A stretch of DNA of 64,000 nucleotides from Dasypus novemcinctus. Its lineage: Eukaryota > Chordata > Mammalia > Cingulata > Dasypodidae. The position numbers and the translations under genes were made by a program. Shown here one piece after another: positions 49,255 to 59,903 of this stretch. Under the pieces are notes generated by a model. The model was not told where the DNA came from, did not search any database, and saw only the letters and a list, made by a program, of their open reading frames with translations. Position 1 is the stretch's first letter; each line of letters starts with the position of its first letter. The DNA lies in NCBI RefSeq assembly GCF_030445035.2, contig NC_080694.1, positions 73,113,147-73,177,146 of the forward strand, written 5' to 3'.

Positions 49255-50850
49255 TGTTATAGAGCAATAAGTTTGCTGCCTGATGTGCACAGAAGCTAAT
49301 ATTATGACACCAGGATTCTGAAAAAAGAAAATTTTATTGCAAGGTTGAACAGCAAGGACACAGAAGGCAAGCTCAAATCCGGCTCCTCCATCTGATAATT
49401 TTTTCTCTCTTTTTTTTAAATGTTACATTCAAAAAAATATGAGGTCCCCATATACCCACCAACCCCTCACCCCACTCCTTCCACATCAACAACCTCTTTC
49501 ATCATCATGGCACATTCAGTGGATTTGGTGAATACATTTTGGAGCACTGCTGCACCACATGGATAATGCTTTACATTGTAATTTACACTCTCCCACAGTC
49601 CACCCAGTGGGCCATGACAGGACATACAATGTCCAGCATTTGTCCCTGCAGTAAAACACAGGACAACACCAAGTCCTGAAAATGCCCCCACATCACATCT
49701 TATCTCTTCTTCCCTCTCCCTACCCTCAGCATTTACTGTGGCCACTTTCTCCACATCAGTGCTACAGTTTCTTCCATTACTAATCACACTATTTCCATAG
49801 TAGAATATCAATAAGTACACTCTAATCCATACTCTATTCCTCCACCCTGTGGACTCTGGGATAGTTATGTCCACTCCACCTCTATATGGAAAGGGTTTTA
49901 GATACCACATGGATGATGGATGCAGTTCTCTTGTTTTCAGCTGTAGGCACTCTTGGCTCCCTGGTGTGGTGATTGATCTTCTTCAACTCCCTGTTAGCTG
50001 GCCAGGGTAAGTCCAATAAACCAGAGGGTAGGAGTTGCAAGTCTGCTGAGGCTCAGGACCTGGCTGTCACATGGACAGTCCAGAGATTCAGGTATCCTGA
50101 GTATACACCAACCTCTGTGCCAAGCACAGGTTCAGTAAAAGTGACAAAAGAGGCATGTGTAAAAAGGTCACATCTGAGTCCAACTCCATCACACTCAGGA
50201 GCACAAATTCCAAAGTAGGGCCAACTGATAAGGCGCTGAACTCCAGAGTCATCTGCCATGACCATAGAAACTGTAGGTCTCTGTAGCCCTCAGGAGAACC
50301 AGTACCTGGGGTTGTATCTACTTTGGCTGTCTCTAGAACCCTGCTGAGGTATGCATAAGTGCAACCCCTCTGATGACCTGCCGACTATTTTTGGAGACTC
50401 ATAGCCATATAAACTCATTTGTCATTTCCATTTCCCCCTTTTATTCAAGGTCAAAAAGAAGTTTTTAACACCTGTCTATATGATAATTTAGAAGACTTCT
50501 ATGGCATTGGAATAAAGGGAGGTGGGGGCAGTGTTGGGGACATGGGATGGCCGGTTTTGATAGGTTGCTCATAGTATTGTCTGTATGTGGTGGTAATACG
50601 CGTGTGCACCAGATCTTCCTTGTTGAGTGACCCATTGCTTTTCGTAATCCTCTGATGACTCCTCACCCTCCTAATCTTGGTTCCGAGGAAGGTGAGTTCT
50701 GCTACTGCTGTCTCAAAGTTGGCCTAAAGGACAAGAGTCAGTGTTTTCTGGACAGGTTCAGGTTATATGACCTACAGTAAAACAAGCTCAGAAGAAAAGG
50801 TTACAGGACCATAAAACATCACTCCAACTAGTTTTGACCTACCCATGATT
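49255..50850 (-). mobile_element. LTR-like element interrupted by an L1 tail
   Basis: Sequence present in unit 2 but not unit 1. Read on the minus strand, the part left of the L1 (49,255-49,401) has a typical LTR end: cttgcaataaaa followed by ttcagaatcctggtgtc. The other part is 50,481-about 50,850. Exact ends and family are uncertain; no clean duplication was found. Confidence 0.5.
49402..50480 (-). mobile_element. 5'-truncated L1, 3' UTR only, minus strand
   Basis: Reverse complement of the terminal 1.0 kb of the long L1 3' UTR, with the tail as a T-rich run at 49,402-49,420. It is flanked by the target-site duplication tgataattt (49,393-49,401 and 50,481-50,489). It lies within an LTR-like element. 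Confidence 0.92.
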
Positions 50851-53440
50851 TCAAGTCCTCTTTCTCTTGTTTCCACAGAACTAGAGTAATAAAAAAAGAG
50901 AGAGAATATATTAAAGATAATCATATTCTTGCATTAATTAATAGGATGTGTCTGTATCACATTCCCTGACACTATTTGCCAATTTTTTTCCACTTCATAA
51001 ACCAAAGAGTATTTTCCAAGGGAGCCCCCAAATGAGAAATCAAATCCAAACCTCTGTGCCAGGAAATTAGAGGAATATCAATTATGGAAACATCAGACAA
51101 TCGAGGCTTGTGTTGCTGTCCATGGTTCTGAAATAAAGGGCAAAGCATTCCAAGGAAAGAAGAGAAAAAGAAGGGACAATGGAATTAAAGAGAGGAATTC
51201 CACAAAGCTATTTCCCCATATTGCAGGGAGGGTTGGGGAGCTTACCCTGTTTATTCTTACAACAGTTCTTCTCAGCACCCAGAGGACCTATTCTCTCTGG
51301 ATTTTCATAGCTAGAGAACTTTGGCTCAAAAAGGCATGTCGAATTTCAGAAAGACGTTTTGGAAGATGTAGAACCTATGCTGGGATTACACCATGAATTA
51401 TCCCTTCAAATATTTTTCTATTATTTATAATCACTGGGAGTATAAACCTATACAGCATCCTTGCCTGTTTATCTGAACAATCATTCAGGTAAGAATGAAA
51501 AAGGAGACAGTTTGGTAAGTTGCCCATATATATTATCTGTTAGTGAATGATCTGTCTTCTTCCTATTATTAAAGTTAAAAGGCCAGGATTTTAAAAATAT
51601 TTCTTACCTTACAGTAAGGCACACCTTATGTTGTGGGTAATGGAGCCAATTTACTTCCCACATTTTTATTGCCATATCTTATTTTCAATTCAACATCCTA
51701 GCTTTCCAGACATTCTCAAAGCATATGTATAAACTTCACATATTAAAAACTGCATGAAAATCTTTAAGAATTGAGTTTAATTTCTAATTTTATTTATCAA
51801 GAAAGTATTATTCCTAAATGGATTTTTCATACAATTCTGTTTTGTGAGTCAGAAAATTAGTAATGGTGTTTGGCATATCGTGTATTTTACCAGGATGGTA
51901 AAATTCCTTAAGTAGAAAAATTATATATGACAATGAAAAAGTTATTGGGATGTTCTGAAACTGACCTCAATGAAAGTATAGTAGAGGTGAGAACATTTCT
52001 CAAACATTTTTCCACCTATAAAACCTACAATCCCATGTGCTTCCTAAATCTGCTCCCCAGGGCACTCACTGTTTTATTCTAGCCATTTCAAATCATTTTC
52101 TTCTCCTTTCATTGTTTTCTCAAACTCTATTAAAGAAAACTCCCCAGTCAGCATCTCATCCAGTTTTCAATTTAAATTTTTATTCTTTCATCAGTGTTTC
52201 CCACACCTGAAAATGTCCCTTACAATCTTCCTTCTTTCTTCTCAATTACAAGAACTAATTCACTACATCTGAAAATGAAAGGACCAAAAAAAGAAGCTAT
52301 AACACAAAATATTCCTACTTTTGTCTAAGTAAATAAAGGAGATAATATCAGCTCTTTGCAAATAATGAAGGAAATAAGATTCAAAATATTTTTCTGCCTG
52401 TCTGTAAACAATCCAAATTTAGTCAAGTATTAAACTTTATTAAAATTTACATATTTACAAATCCTCAAGTTTTAATATCACTAAAGAAAACATTATTATT
52501 ACAAAAGTGTGAGTGAAATGAAAATTAAGGAATTCTTTTTGTCGGAAGCATGAGTTTTATTGATGGAAAGATAAGCATAAAGAGAAAGCATATTTTTCAA
52601 ATGAGAAGAGCTGAAACTTATGGTGACCTCAAAAGAAGCTGAAATGAAGCAAATATTTTACTGAAGTTATGGAAGCCAATGTGACGGCCAGTGTCATATT
52701 AAAGGAACTAAGATGGAGAAGGAACATCTCTCTTAAAGTAGATTATTCCTTAATATTTAAAGAGTGAGTTTATTTAATAGATAATTAAAACAGGAATTAA
52801 GGAAATTTATCATACTAGAAGATAGGATTTCAAGGAGTTGAAGTCACAGATACCTCAAGAAGTCAGTATTTTGTGATCTAAGAAAGGAATTCCTGGGATC
52901 ATTGGAGGCAGAAATCTTCATATTCAAAGTTATCAGAAAGAAGTCACCTCTAGTCCTGTTTCCATTCTAAGATAAGGAAAAGCTATGATTACCATTTAAA
53001 TGGTTTCGTTCACATCTTTAAAGATCAGGTAGTTATAATTAGTTTATCCCTGTCTATTTCCTTAAGATAAAATCCTTAGGTGGTCTTTTCTTGAGGCTTA
53101 TTGATGTAGCACAGTGGAGTACATAAAATTGTCACCCTGTTAGACAACTTAGGAAGAAGACAGGGAAGTAGTATCAAAATGAAAATGTTTACAGACATAA
53201 TAGGCTGAAAACATGGATCTCTGAGAAAATATAAATTAGATAGCTAACATGAAAAAATTGACTAAAGCTCAGTCTATATATAACCTTAATGTCTAACAGA
53301 CTGATTGCCCAATATCTGTAAAAACTCTGTGTTTTCTGTCATTTAAAACAATCTTGCTCTCCCAAAAGCATTTTTGTCTTGGAAAAAATACCTGGGCTGG
53401 AAGGATTTGACTCTAAAGAGTAAAAGTTCCCCAGACCTTA

Positions 53441-53458
53441 TTTTGTCTTTTCTTCCAG
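53441..53458 (+). promoter_or_regulatory. Splice acceptor of the OR 5' UTR intron (copy 2)
   Basis: An uninterrupted pyrimidine-rich tract ending in CAG at 53,456-53,458, then TG and the ATG at 53,461. It is stronger than, and aligned with, the acceptor of copy 1. Confidence 0.62.
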
Positions 53459-53460
53459 TG

Positions 53461-54387
53461 ATGCTAAATCAAACCTCAGTCAGTGAGTTTTTCCTCCTGG
53501 GACTGACAGACATCCAAAAGCTGCAGCCTCTTCTCTTTATCCTTTTCCTCACCATCTACATTGGCAGCTTGGCTGGGAATGGAGCCATCCTGATGGTCGT
53601 CATCTCTGACCCAAGACTCCACTCTCCTATGTACTTCTTCCTGGGAAACCTCTCGTGCCTAGACATCTGCTACTCCACGGTGACGCTGCCAAAGATGCTG
53701 AAAAACATAGTCTCTTCACACAAAGCAATTTCCTTCTTGGGATGCATGAGCCAGCTGCATTTCTTCCACTCACTGGGCAGCACGGAAGCCTTGCTGTTGG
53801 CTGTGATGGCCTTGGACCGCTCTGTGGCCATCTGCAAACCACTTCATTACACCATCATCATGAATCATCACCTCTGCATCCAGATGACCAGCACAGTCTG
53901 GGTCATTGGTTTCTTCTATGCCTTGCTGCACTCCATAATGACTTCTCACTTGAACTTCTGTGGATCCAACCATATCCATCACTTCTTCTGTGATGTTAAG
54001 CCACTGCTGGAACTGGCTTGTGGGAACATTGACCTCAACCAGTGGTTGATTAATACCATCACAGGAACCATTGCCATTGGCTCCTTCTCTCTGACACTTC
54101 TCTCCTATTTCTCCATTCTCACGTACCTCTTCTTCAAGACTCATTCTTGCAGAATGCTTCAGAAAGCACTGTCCACCTGTGCCTCTCACTTCATGGTAGT
54201 TTCTCTTTTCTTTTTTCCTGTTCTCTTCACCTACATTCGTCCTGCTTCAGGCAGCTCCATGGAACAGGATGCAGTCATTGCCCTCATGTACAGTGTGGTG
54301 ACTCCTGTACTGAATCCACTGATCTATACCTTGAGGAACAGGGAGGTGAAGCAGGCTTTGAGTAGGGTGATCAGAAGGAAGTTCTGA
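53461..54387 (+). CDS. OR12D2-like: Olfactory receptor, OR12D-like (copy 2)
   Basis: An intact 308-residue seven-helix odorant receptor, paralogue of copy 1 with no internal length change. It has NQT at 3-5, GN at 40-41, PMYFFLGNLS at 56-65, cysteines 95 and 177, KALSTCASH at 235-243 and PVLNPLIY at 282-289. The TM3 motif is MALDRSVAIC (DRS instead of DRY). The frame is open 29 codons further upstream, but the start at 53,461 matches copy 1 and follows a good splice acceptor. The C-terminus ends RRKF, three residues shorter than copy 1. Differences from copy 1 are frequent in TM3, TM5 and TM6 (for example residues 113-121, 207-219 and 248-252), regions that shape ligand binding in this family, so odorant preference may differ. 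Confidence 0.95.
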   Translation: MLNQTSVSEFFLLGLTDIQKLQPLLFILFLTIYIGSLAGNGAILMVVISDPRLHSPMYFFLGNLSCLDICYSTVTLPKMLKNIVSSHKAISFLGCMSQLHFFHSLGSTEALLLAVMALDRSVAICKPLHYTIIMNHHLCIQMTSTVWVIGFFYALLHSIMTSHLNFCGSNHIHHFFCDVKPLLELACGNIDLNQWLINTITGTIAIGSFSLTLLSYFSILTYLFFKTHSCRMLQKALSTCASHFMVVSLFFFPVLFTYIRPASGSSMEQDAVIALMYSVVTPVLNPLIYTLRNREVKQALSRVIRRKF

Positions 54388-54996
54388 CTTGAGTAAACAT
54401 AGAAAACTCTTCTGAGGCATATATAAGCAATGATGAGAAAGTGGAAATAAAAATGTATAACTTACCTCAAATGATTTATAATACATAGGAATTGGGTACA
54501 TAAAGATAAATGGGAATGTCTAGTGTAGCAGTATTAAGCAATACATTCCTAGGTAACATAAGAGAAATTCGAACAGACGGATACTAGTCATGGTACCCTA
54601 ATGCGAAACTGTTTTAGGATACCAATTGTTATAATGGATTTATTAAATGTTCTAATATGTTCTTACATGAAATCAGATGTAGAAATATGCCTGCACTATT
54701 CATGTGGATAGACTTTGGCTTGTGTGGATGTGTGATCCATCTTGGGTAATTATTTTAATTACCAATAAAATGACTATTATTATTATTGTTAATATTATTA
54801 TATTTTAGTACCTGTATAGCAGACATACATACTCAATTATAAATGTAAATGCTAAATCACATAGAAGTTAAGGAGAATTTTTTAAAAGTATGTCAGGATT
54901 TTTTGTTCTCCAATCAGGGAAGCAGGCAAGTAATTAAGCCAAAGAAATTATAATCACTAATTAACAGAAATAAAATAACACATGATTCACCAAAAG

Positions 54997-55443
54997 CAGG
55001 GGTTCTTAACCTTTTTTTTCCAAACCCTTTGCCAGTCAATTGAAATTCATGGGCTTCTTCTCAGAATGTAGTTGAGATAGTTTTATGACACTCAATATTG
55101 TTATGTCTTCAAATTAAACTTTAGAATTATTCAAAATTACAGTTTACAGCTTTCCCATAATTTCAATGCCTGATAACACAGTTCAACATCTGTTCAAACA
55201 TTGAGAACTTTGGGTTCTCCCACAGTGTCATAACACTGACTCCACCATTCTTACCAATCTTTTTGTGGGCAGTTATGCACTGCACAGGGAACATGCTACC
55301 TCAAAATAAAAATCGTACTAAGTCCACACTACACGGCACAATATTTAATAAATATATCACACCTGCTCCAACACATCCAAAGAAGAATAATGTTTTTTTA
55401 ATTTTTAATTCAAGCTCCTGAACTCCCTGGCTAAGAACCCCTG
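54997..55443. mobile_element. hAT-type DNA transposon, non-autonomous
   Basis: Terminal inverted repeats CAGGGGTTCTTAACC (54,997) and its complement at 55,429-55,443 match at 14 of 15 bases. The 8-bp flanks accaaaag and gcctaaat are a decayed duplication. The paralogous site in unit 3 (near 57,637, acctaaag) is empty and shows the probable original target. The interior is 417 bp with no transposase. CAG...CTG ends and an 8-bp duplication are hAT hallmarks. Confidence 0.85.
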
Positions 55444-55549
55444 GCCTAAATGTTCTGGAGCTCTCTATCCAGAGCTCTACTGGAAGTCTCTTGACAGACA
55501 TGAAGTAGACAAAAGGTAATATATGAAGAAGATGAAGGGGTGGAAATGG

Positions 55550-58545
55550 GAATGAGCACAAGAGGGAGGGTGAGGATAGACCATGGTTGCTGGGTTTGTT
55601 GAACAGTGAGGGGGGGAATGGGGCTGTTTCAGAGTTGGGGGATGAGTAGTCAGAGAGGACAGTAGAGAATTAATGGGTATCCAGATCGTGTTGACCTGGA
55701 AGGCCATTGTGAGGACTTGCTTTTGTGGGGAGTAATTGCTGGGTTTTTAGAAAAGTGATATGTGAACTAATTTATGTTTTTGAAGGATGACTAGTTATTC
55801 TGATGAGAACAGATGTTTAGATCAATGAGGAGGCTCTGGCAGTAATTCAGGTGAGAGGTGATGGCTGAGTCCAGGGCAATAGATGCAGATGGATCTGGGT
55901 ACTTACAGGAGAGGAAGTCAGAATCATCCTGATGGCTCTGATGTGAGATAAGAGAGAGTCAGGGTCGATGCTTACCTTGCTGACCTGAGCAACTGGAAGG
56001 ATGGAATTGTCAACCACAGACAGAAAAGGGATTAGTTTTCTATTCACCATCAAAATTACCACACATTTAGAACAATAAAAATGTACTGCCTTTCAATTCT
56101 GATGGTCAGGAGTTTGAAATGGGTCTCACCTGGGTAAAATTGGGTTTTGGCAAGGTCCTGCCCTTTCTGGAGCTCTGGGAGGGCTCATGCCTGCCCATTG
56201 GAATTGCTGGCAGGATGCAGTCCTGTGTAGTTATAGGACTGCATCCTCATTGTCTTGCTGCCTATGACCTGAAGGCTGTGGCTTCTAGAAGCGTACCTTG
56301 GCTAGAGACCCTCTTCCTCCACTTTCAAGCCAGTAACAGCACCCTGTCCTTCTTACTTTTATCTCTCTAACCACACTTATATTAATATTGTTAGGTTAAT
56401 TGCTTAGTATTGTTAGGTTGGTTCTGAGCTTTCTCAAGAAGTGTAAGTTCACATTCCAAACACTCTGAGGGGCAGCCCTGCAGTTACACTACAAAGCCTA
56501 GAACACAGCAGAAGAAATTCTTGATAATCTCCTTTTGTTTGTGGGTAAACTCCTGTGTAATATACTCCATTAGCTACATTATTATTCCTCAAGAATCCTG
56601 ACTTTACCCAAGGGTCTCAGTTGTAACCCACCCTCTTCTAGTGGCCTTAGATCGTCCTCCTCAAAGCAAAGTGTTCACATAAAAAAATGGAAATTCCTTG
56701 TGAAATGAGCTGTCAAATCACATCAAAGCATTTTTACTAAAGACAGACAAATACTGGAGCCACCTATAAGATACTGAAACTTATAATAAATCTATCAATT
56801 AATACAAAGCTTGTTGCTGATAAAAAGAGAAAAATCAATGGAACAAAGTAGAATGTGGAGGAGCAGTCTGAGTACTTCTGGAGATGTGGCAAACTTTAGA
56901 AATGGCATCACACATCTGTGAAGAATAGTTAGTTGTTCAACTTCACAAAGTACACCCAAGTCTTGGATGTACTATCAGCAAGCTAAACTCTAAGAGGACT
57001 AGAGAGGTAAATAACAACGGGCTTTGAGTAGGGCAGTCAGAAGGAAGTTCTGAGGCATAAATAAGTAGGCAAAGAGAAAGTAGAAATTTGAACGTATACC
57101 TTGTCTCAAATAATTTATAATATATATGAGAGGATTGGATACATAAAAGATAAATAAGAATGTCTAGTCCAGTTGTATTAAACAGTGCATTCCTAGGTAA
57201 CATAAGAGAAACTTGAACAGATAGACACCAGCCTTGAAACCTTAATGGTGAATTTGTTTTAGATATAATTGCTATAACTGATTGGTTATATACTCTAATG
57301 TACTCTAGTATGAAATCAGATGAATTAATATGCCTATATTATACGTGTGAATAGAATTAGGTCTTTTTATCTGTGTGATCCTTCTTGATTAATACATTTT
57401 AATGTGAGCAATAAGTTACTATTATTAGTAATATTTTCATTGTTGTAGTTAAATTTTGATTATGTTGATTTATGGTCATGATTACTCAACTCTACAAGCA
57501 TTTCCTAATTCACACATGAGTTAAGTGGAATTTTTCAGAGGTATGTCTTGATTTTTTCTTCTCCATGCAGGGAAATCAATAATTAACTAAAGTCAATGAC
57601 ATTGTAATCAGTAATTAACATAAATAAAATAACCAAGGGTCACCTAAAGTGTTCTGGGACCCCTCTATCCTGAGAGCTTTTGGAATTCAACTAGCCAAAC
57701 TGTCAAAGAATTCTGTGAAATTGCATAAAACTGCAGGCAGGTTGAAATATCTGCAGAATTCCTTTTGTCTAATGACTGTATTATTTTCCCTTTGTCTTGG
57801 ACATGGAAATTTATGATTCAAAACTCTTTAAATTTTTTGTTTTCCTTTTTGACAGGTTGTATTGTAATATGATGCAATACTGGTAAAATAGGAAGAATTC
57901 ACTAAAACATATTATTTTCCTTTCCTGGCAACACATACAAATTTAAAGCAATGATTTCATACTTACTGAGATGATTCTGAAGCAAATGGACAATAGGTGT
58001 GATATTCCTCACCTCGAGGTACCTGTAAGTCACAAATGACACTAAAATGCTAGCAGTTGCCAGTATTTTTATGCATTTAAAAAGTCAAATAATTAGACAA
58101 GACCATAAAAATACATTTTGTAATGTTGGTCTACCCATTCAAGAACCTGTATTCACTTTTGCAGACCCCGTTTACCTTGGAGAAGGGGAATATGCATATC
58201 TTTAAGGTTTATTAGACACATGATTTGCTTGACATTGATCCTCCAAGAGATTAGGCATCATGGTTCACCTGTGAGAGGAGCATACAGATGCCAGGTAATA
58301 AACAGAGTCCTGTTTCAAATCTGTTCTACAGTGGACCTTCTGGTCTGCAGACACACCCTAAAGTCATTTACCCAGTTCCTGGTGGTATAATTGAGATCAA
58401 AACCACACTTGGCAATTGGAGAAACCCTACACCAGGCTTTTCAATGTGGGAAATGAGTTATCATAATGAGGGAGATCAAGTGGAAACCTTTAGAACTTCC
58501 CTGCTCAATCTGGCCAGGATGTGCAATAATGACAGTAGACTATCC
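55550..58545 (+). repeat. OR12D duplication unit 3, internally deleted
   Basis: Begins with old-repeat blocks matching 43,905-45,600 (at 55,560-55,870 and 56,040-56,440), then the shared block 56,440-57,018. It joins directly to the last codons of an OR12D gene at 57,021 and continues with the receptor 3' flank (57,054-58,545), which aligns with 31,927-33,430 and 54,388-55,500. Confidence 0.85.
57021..57053 (+). pseudogene. OR12D remnant: last ten codons and stop
   Basis: Reads A-L-S-R-A-V-R-R-K-F-stop, aligned with the C-terminal end of copy 2 (ALSRVIRRKF) and continuous with matching 3' flanking sequence. Everything upstream of this point in the gene is gone, replaced by the block that in unit 2 lies about 6.4 kb upstream. 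It is therefore a deletion relic of a third receptor. Confidence 0.88.
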
Positions 58546-58549
58546 CAAG

Positions 58550-59300
58550 GCGTTTTAACAAATATAGAAGAAGCAGTGGACCCACCTATAAGATATTAAG
58601 ACTCACAGTAAGGTCTTCAGTTACTCTACAGTTTGTTCCTGCAATAAAAAGAGAAAAATAAATGGAACAATCAGTGGAGCAAAAGGCTGAATATTTATGG
58701 AGACATGGCATACTTTAGAAATGGCATCACATGTCTGTGAAGAATAGCTAGTTATCTGACTCCACAGAGACAAAGTAGAGTCAATTCTTGGAGACTGCCT
58801 CACGGCATAAGTAAGGTAAACTCTAAGAGGGCTAGGTATGCAAACAGCACACCTAAAATTCTGAAGCTAATAAACAGATCAGCTACATAAATGCTAGGAC
58901 TAGAAAAATACAGGGTCCCTAGATCAAACGTTATGATCATTTCAGAACAGTGAGCGCAGATCACGCAGCCAAGAGAGAGGCTCTCCAGAGCCCAGGGCCT
59001 GTGCAGCCACTTACGTCAAGGCTCAGGTTCCAGCCTGGCTAAGAAAACTTAGGACCATGTCATGATGATTTCAGGAGGAAAACTATTTCCTAAATAACAC
59101 CCCAAATGAAAATAACAGGAAGAAGAAAATAGCTGGTCAAGGTTTCATCATCCTAGTGGATTTCCAATCAACAAGGGAAACAAGTTAAAATGACATGGTG
59201 AATTTCACGGATGGCTGATCCACGGGGGTCCCTAGAACTAAAGAGCTTCAGTTCCAATTCTAGACCCACAACTGATCTCAAGAAATAGAGAAACAGGAGT
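58550..59300 (+). repeat. OR12D duplication unit 4, partial
   Basis: A third copy of the block at 47,560-48,740 (shared anchors near 58,560-58,740 and 59,240-59,290, such as ctagaactaaagagc versus ctagaactagagagc). It stops just before the CHMP1B retrocopy. No receptor sequence follows within the window. Confidence 0.75.
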
Positions 59301-59348
59301 GACCAAAACTAAGGAGCGGCACCTGAGCAGAACTCAGTCCTTCTCCAA

Positions 59349-59903
59349 CTGTTGAACCTCAAGTTCTCAAGTTCGCGGCCAAAGAACCGAGCATGAGTGC
59401 CAAGATGTGCAGCAAGAGGAGAGGCCTTTTAAAGGCCAAGGTCAGAAGGCCACTGGGAAGGCAGCCGGGCAGTTGCGAGGAAACGTGGGAAACCCCCTGC
59501 CCCAGAAGAACCCGGCAGCGTGTTCCTGTTCCTATGGGGAGCGCGCGGGGCGACGGGGCGGCGGGTGCAGACGGTGACGGTGGGTGGGGTGACCAGGTCC
59601 GCGGCCGGCGTGGCGGAGCTGGTGGACACGACGTTGAAGGCCGTGAGGCTGGAGCAGATGTTCGCCCTGGTGGACAATTCCAGCACCACTCTGAGACGCT
59701 GGCCGTGCAGCGCAGCAGATGGAGGCCTCGGTGGAGGTGACCACACTGCAGAGCCAGGTGGACATGCCCTTCCAGAGGGCAGGCGGGGCCTCAGCCTCGG
59801 CGTGGAGCTGCTGCAGGGGCAGCCCGGCTCTGCGGGCACCAGTGGGCCCCGGCCGAGCAGGACGAGCTGTCCCGAGACTGGCCCACCTGCGGGTCAGGTG
59901 TGA
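59349..59903 (+). pseudogene. CHMP1B: CHMP1B processed pseudogene
   Basis: A GC-rich island in AT-rich DNA that encodes, in pieces, an ESCRT-III subunit of the CHMP1 type (membrane scission at endosomes and at abscission). Recognisable pieces in order are LLNLK and KFAAKEPS near 59,349-59,395, RVQTVTV...AGVAELVDTTLK around 59,562-59,650, ETLAVQ near 59,690, TTLQSQVDMPFQ near 59,740, GVELLQGQPGSAGTS near 59,800, and AEQDELS then LAHLR at the end. The frame changes at least four times. A short duplication (aagttctcaagttc) sits near the start. The family protein is 199 residues (600 bp); about 555 bp remain and the initiator region is lost. CHMP1B is itself intronless in placental mammals, so lack of introns alone does not prove retroposition, but the broken frames and location do point to a dead retrocopy. 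Confidence 0.88.

Larger units (their letters stand above)
43900..55500 (+). repeat. OR12D duplication unit 2
   Basis: Contains, in order, two old-repeat blocks (43,905-44,251 and 44,840-45,600), which recur in the same order at 55,560-55,870 and 56,040-56,440 (unit 3). An old antisense L1 stub (46,420-46,720) is shared with unit 1. A block at 47,340-48,740 recurs at 56,440-57,018 and 58,550-59,300. The receptor upstream region, the receptor and its 3' flank follow. Several insertions are unique to it: LTRs, an L1 tail and a hAT element. Confidence 0.82.

Noticed and set aside
53770-54189. A 139-residue frame antisense to receptor copy 2 (a similar one lies opposite copy 1)
   Set aside because: It mirrors the conserved receptor coding sequence; no independent start context or homology.
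58288-58599. A 103-residue frame in the unit 3 flank
   Set aside because: The same flank in unit 1 (about 33,150-33,420) has no matching open frame, and I recognise no domain.
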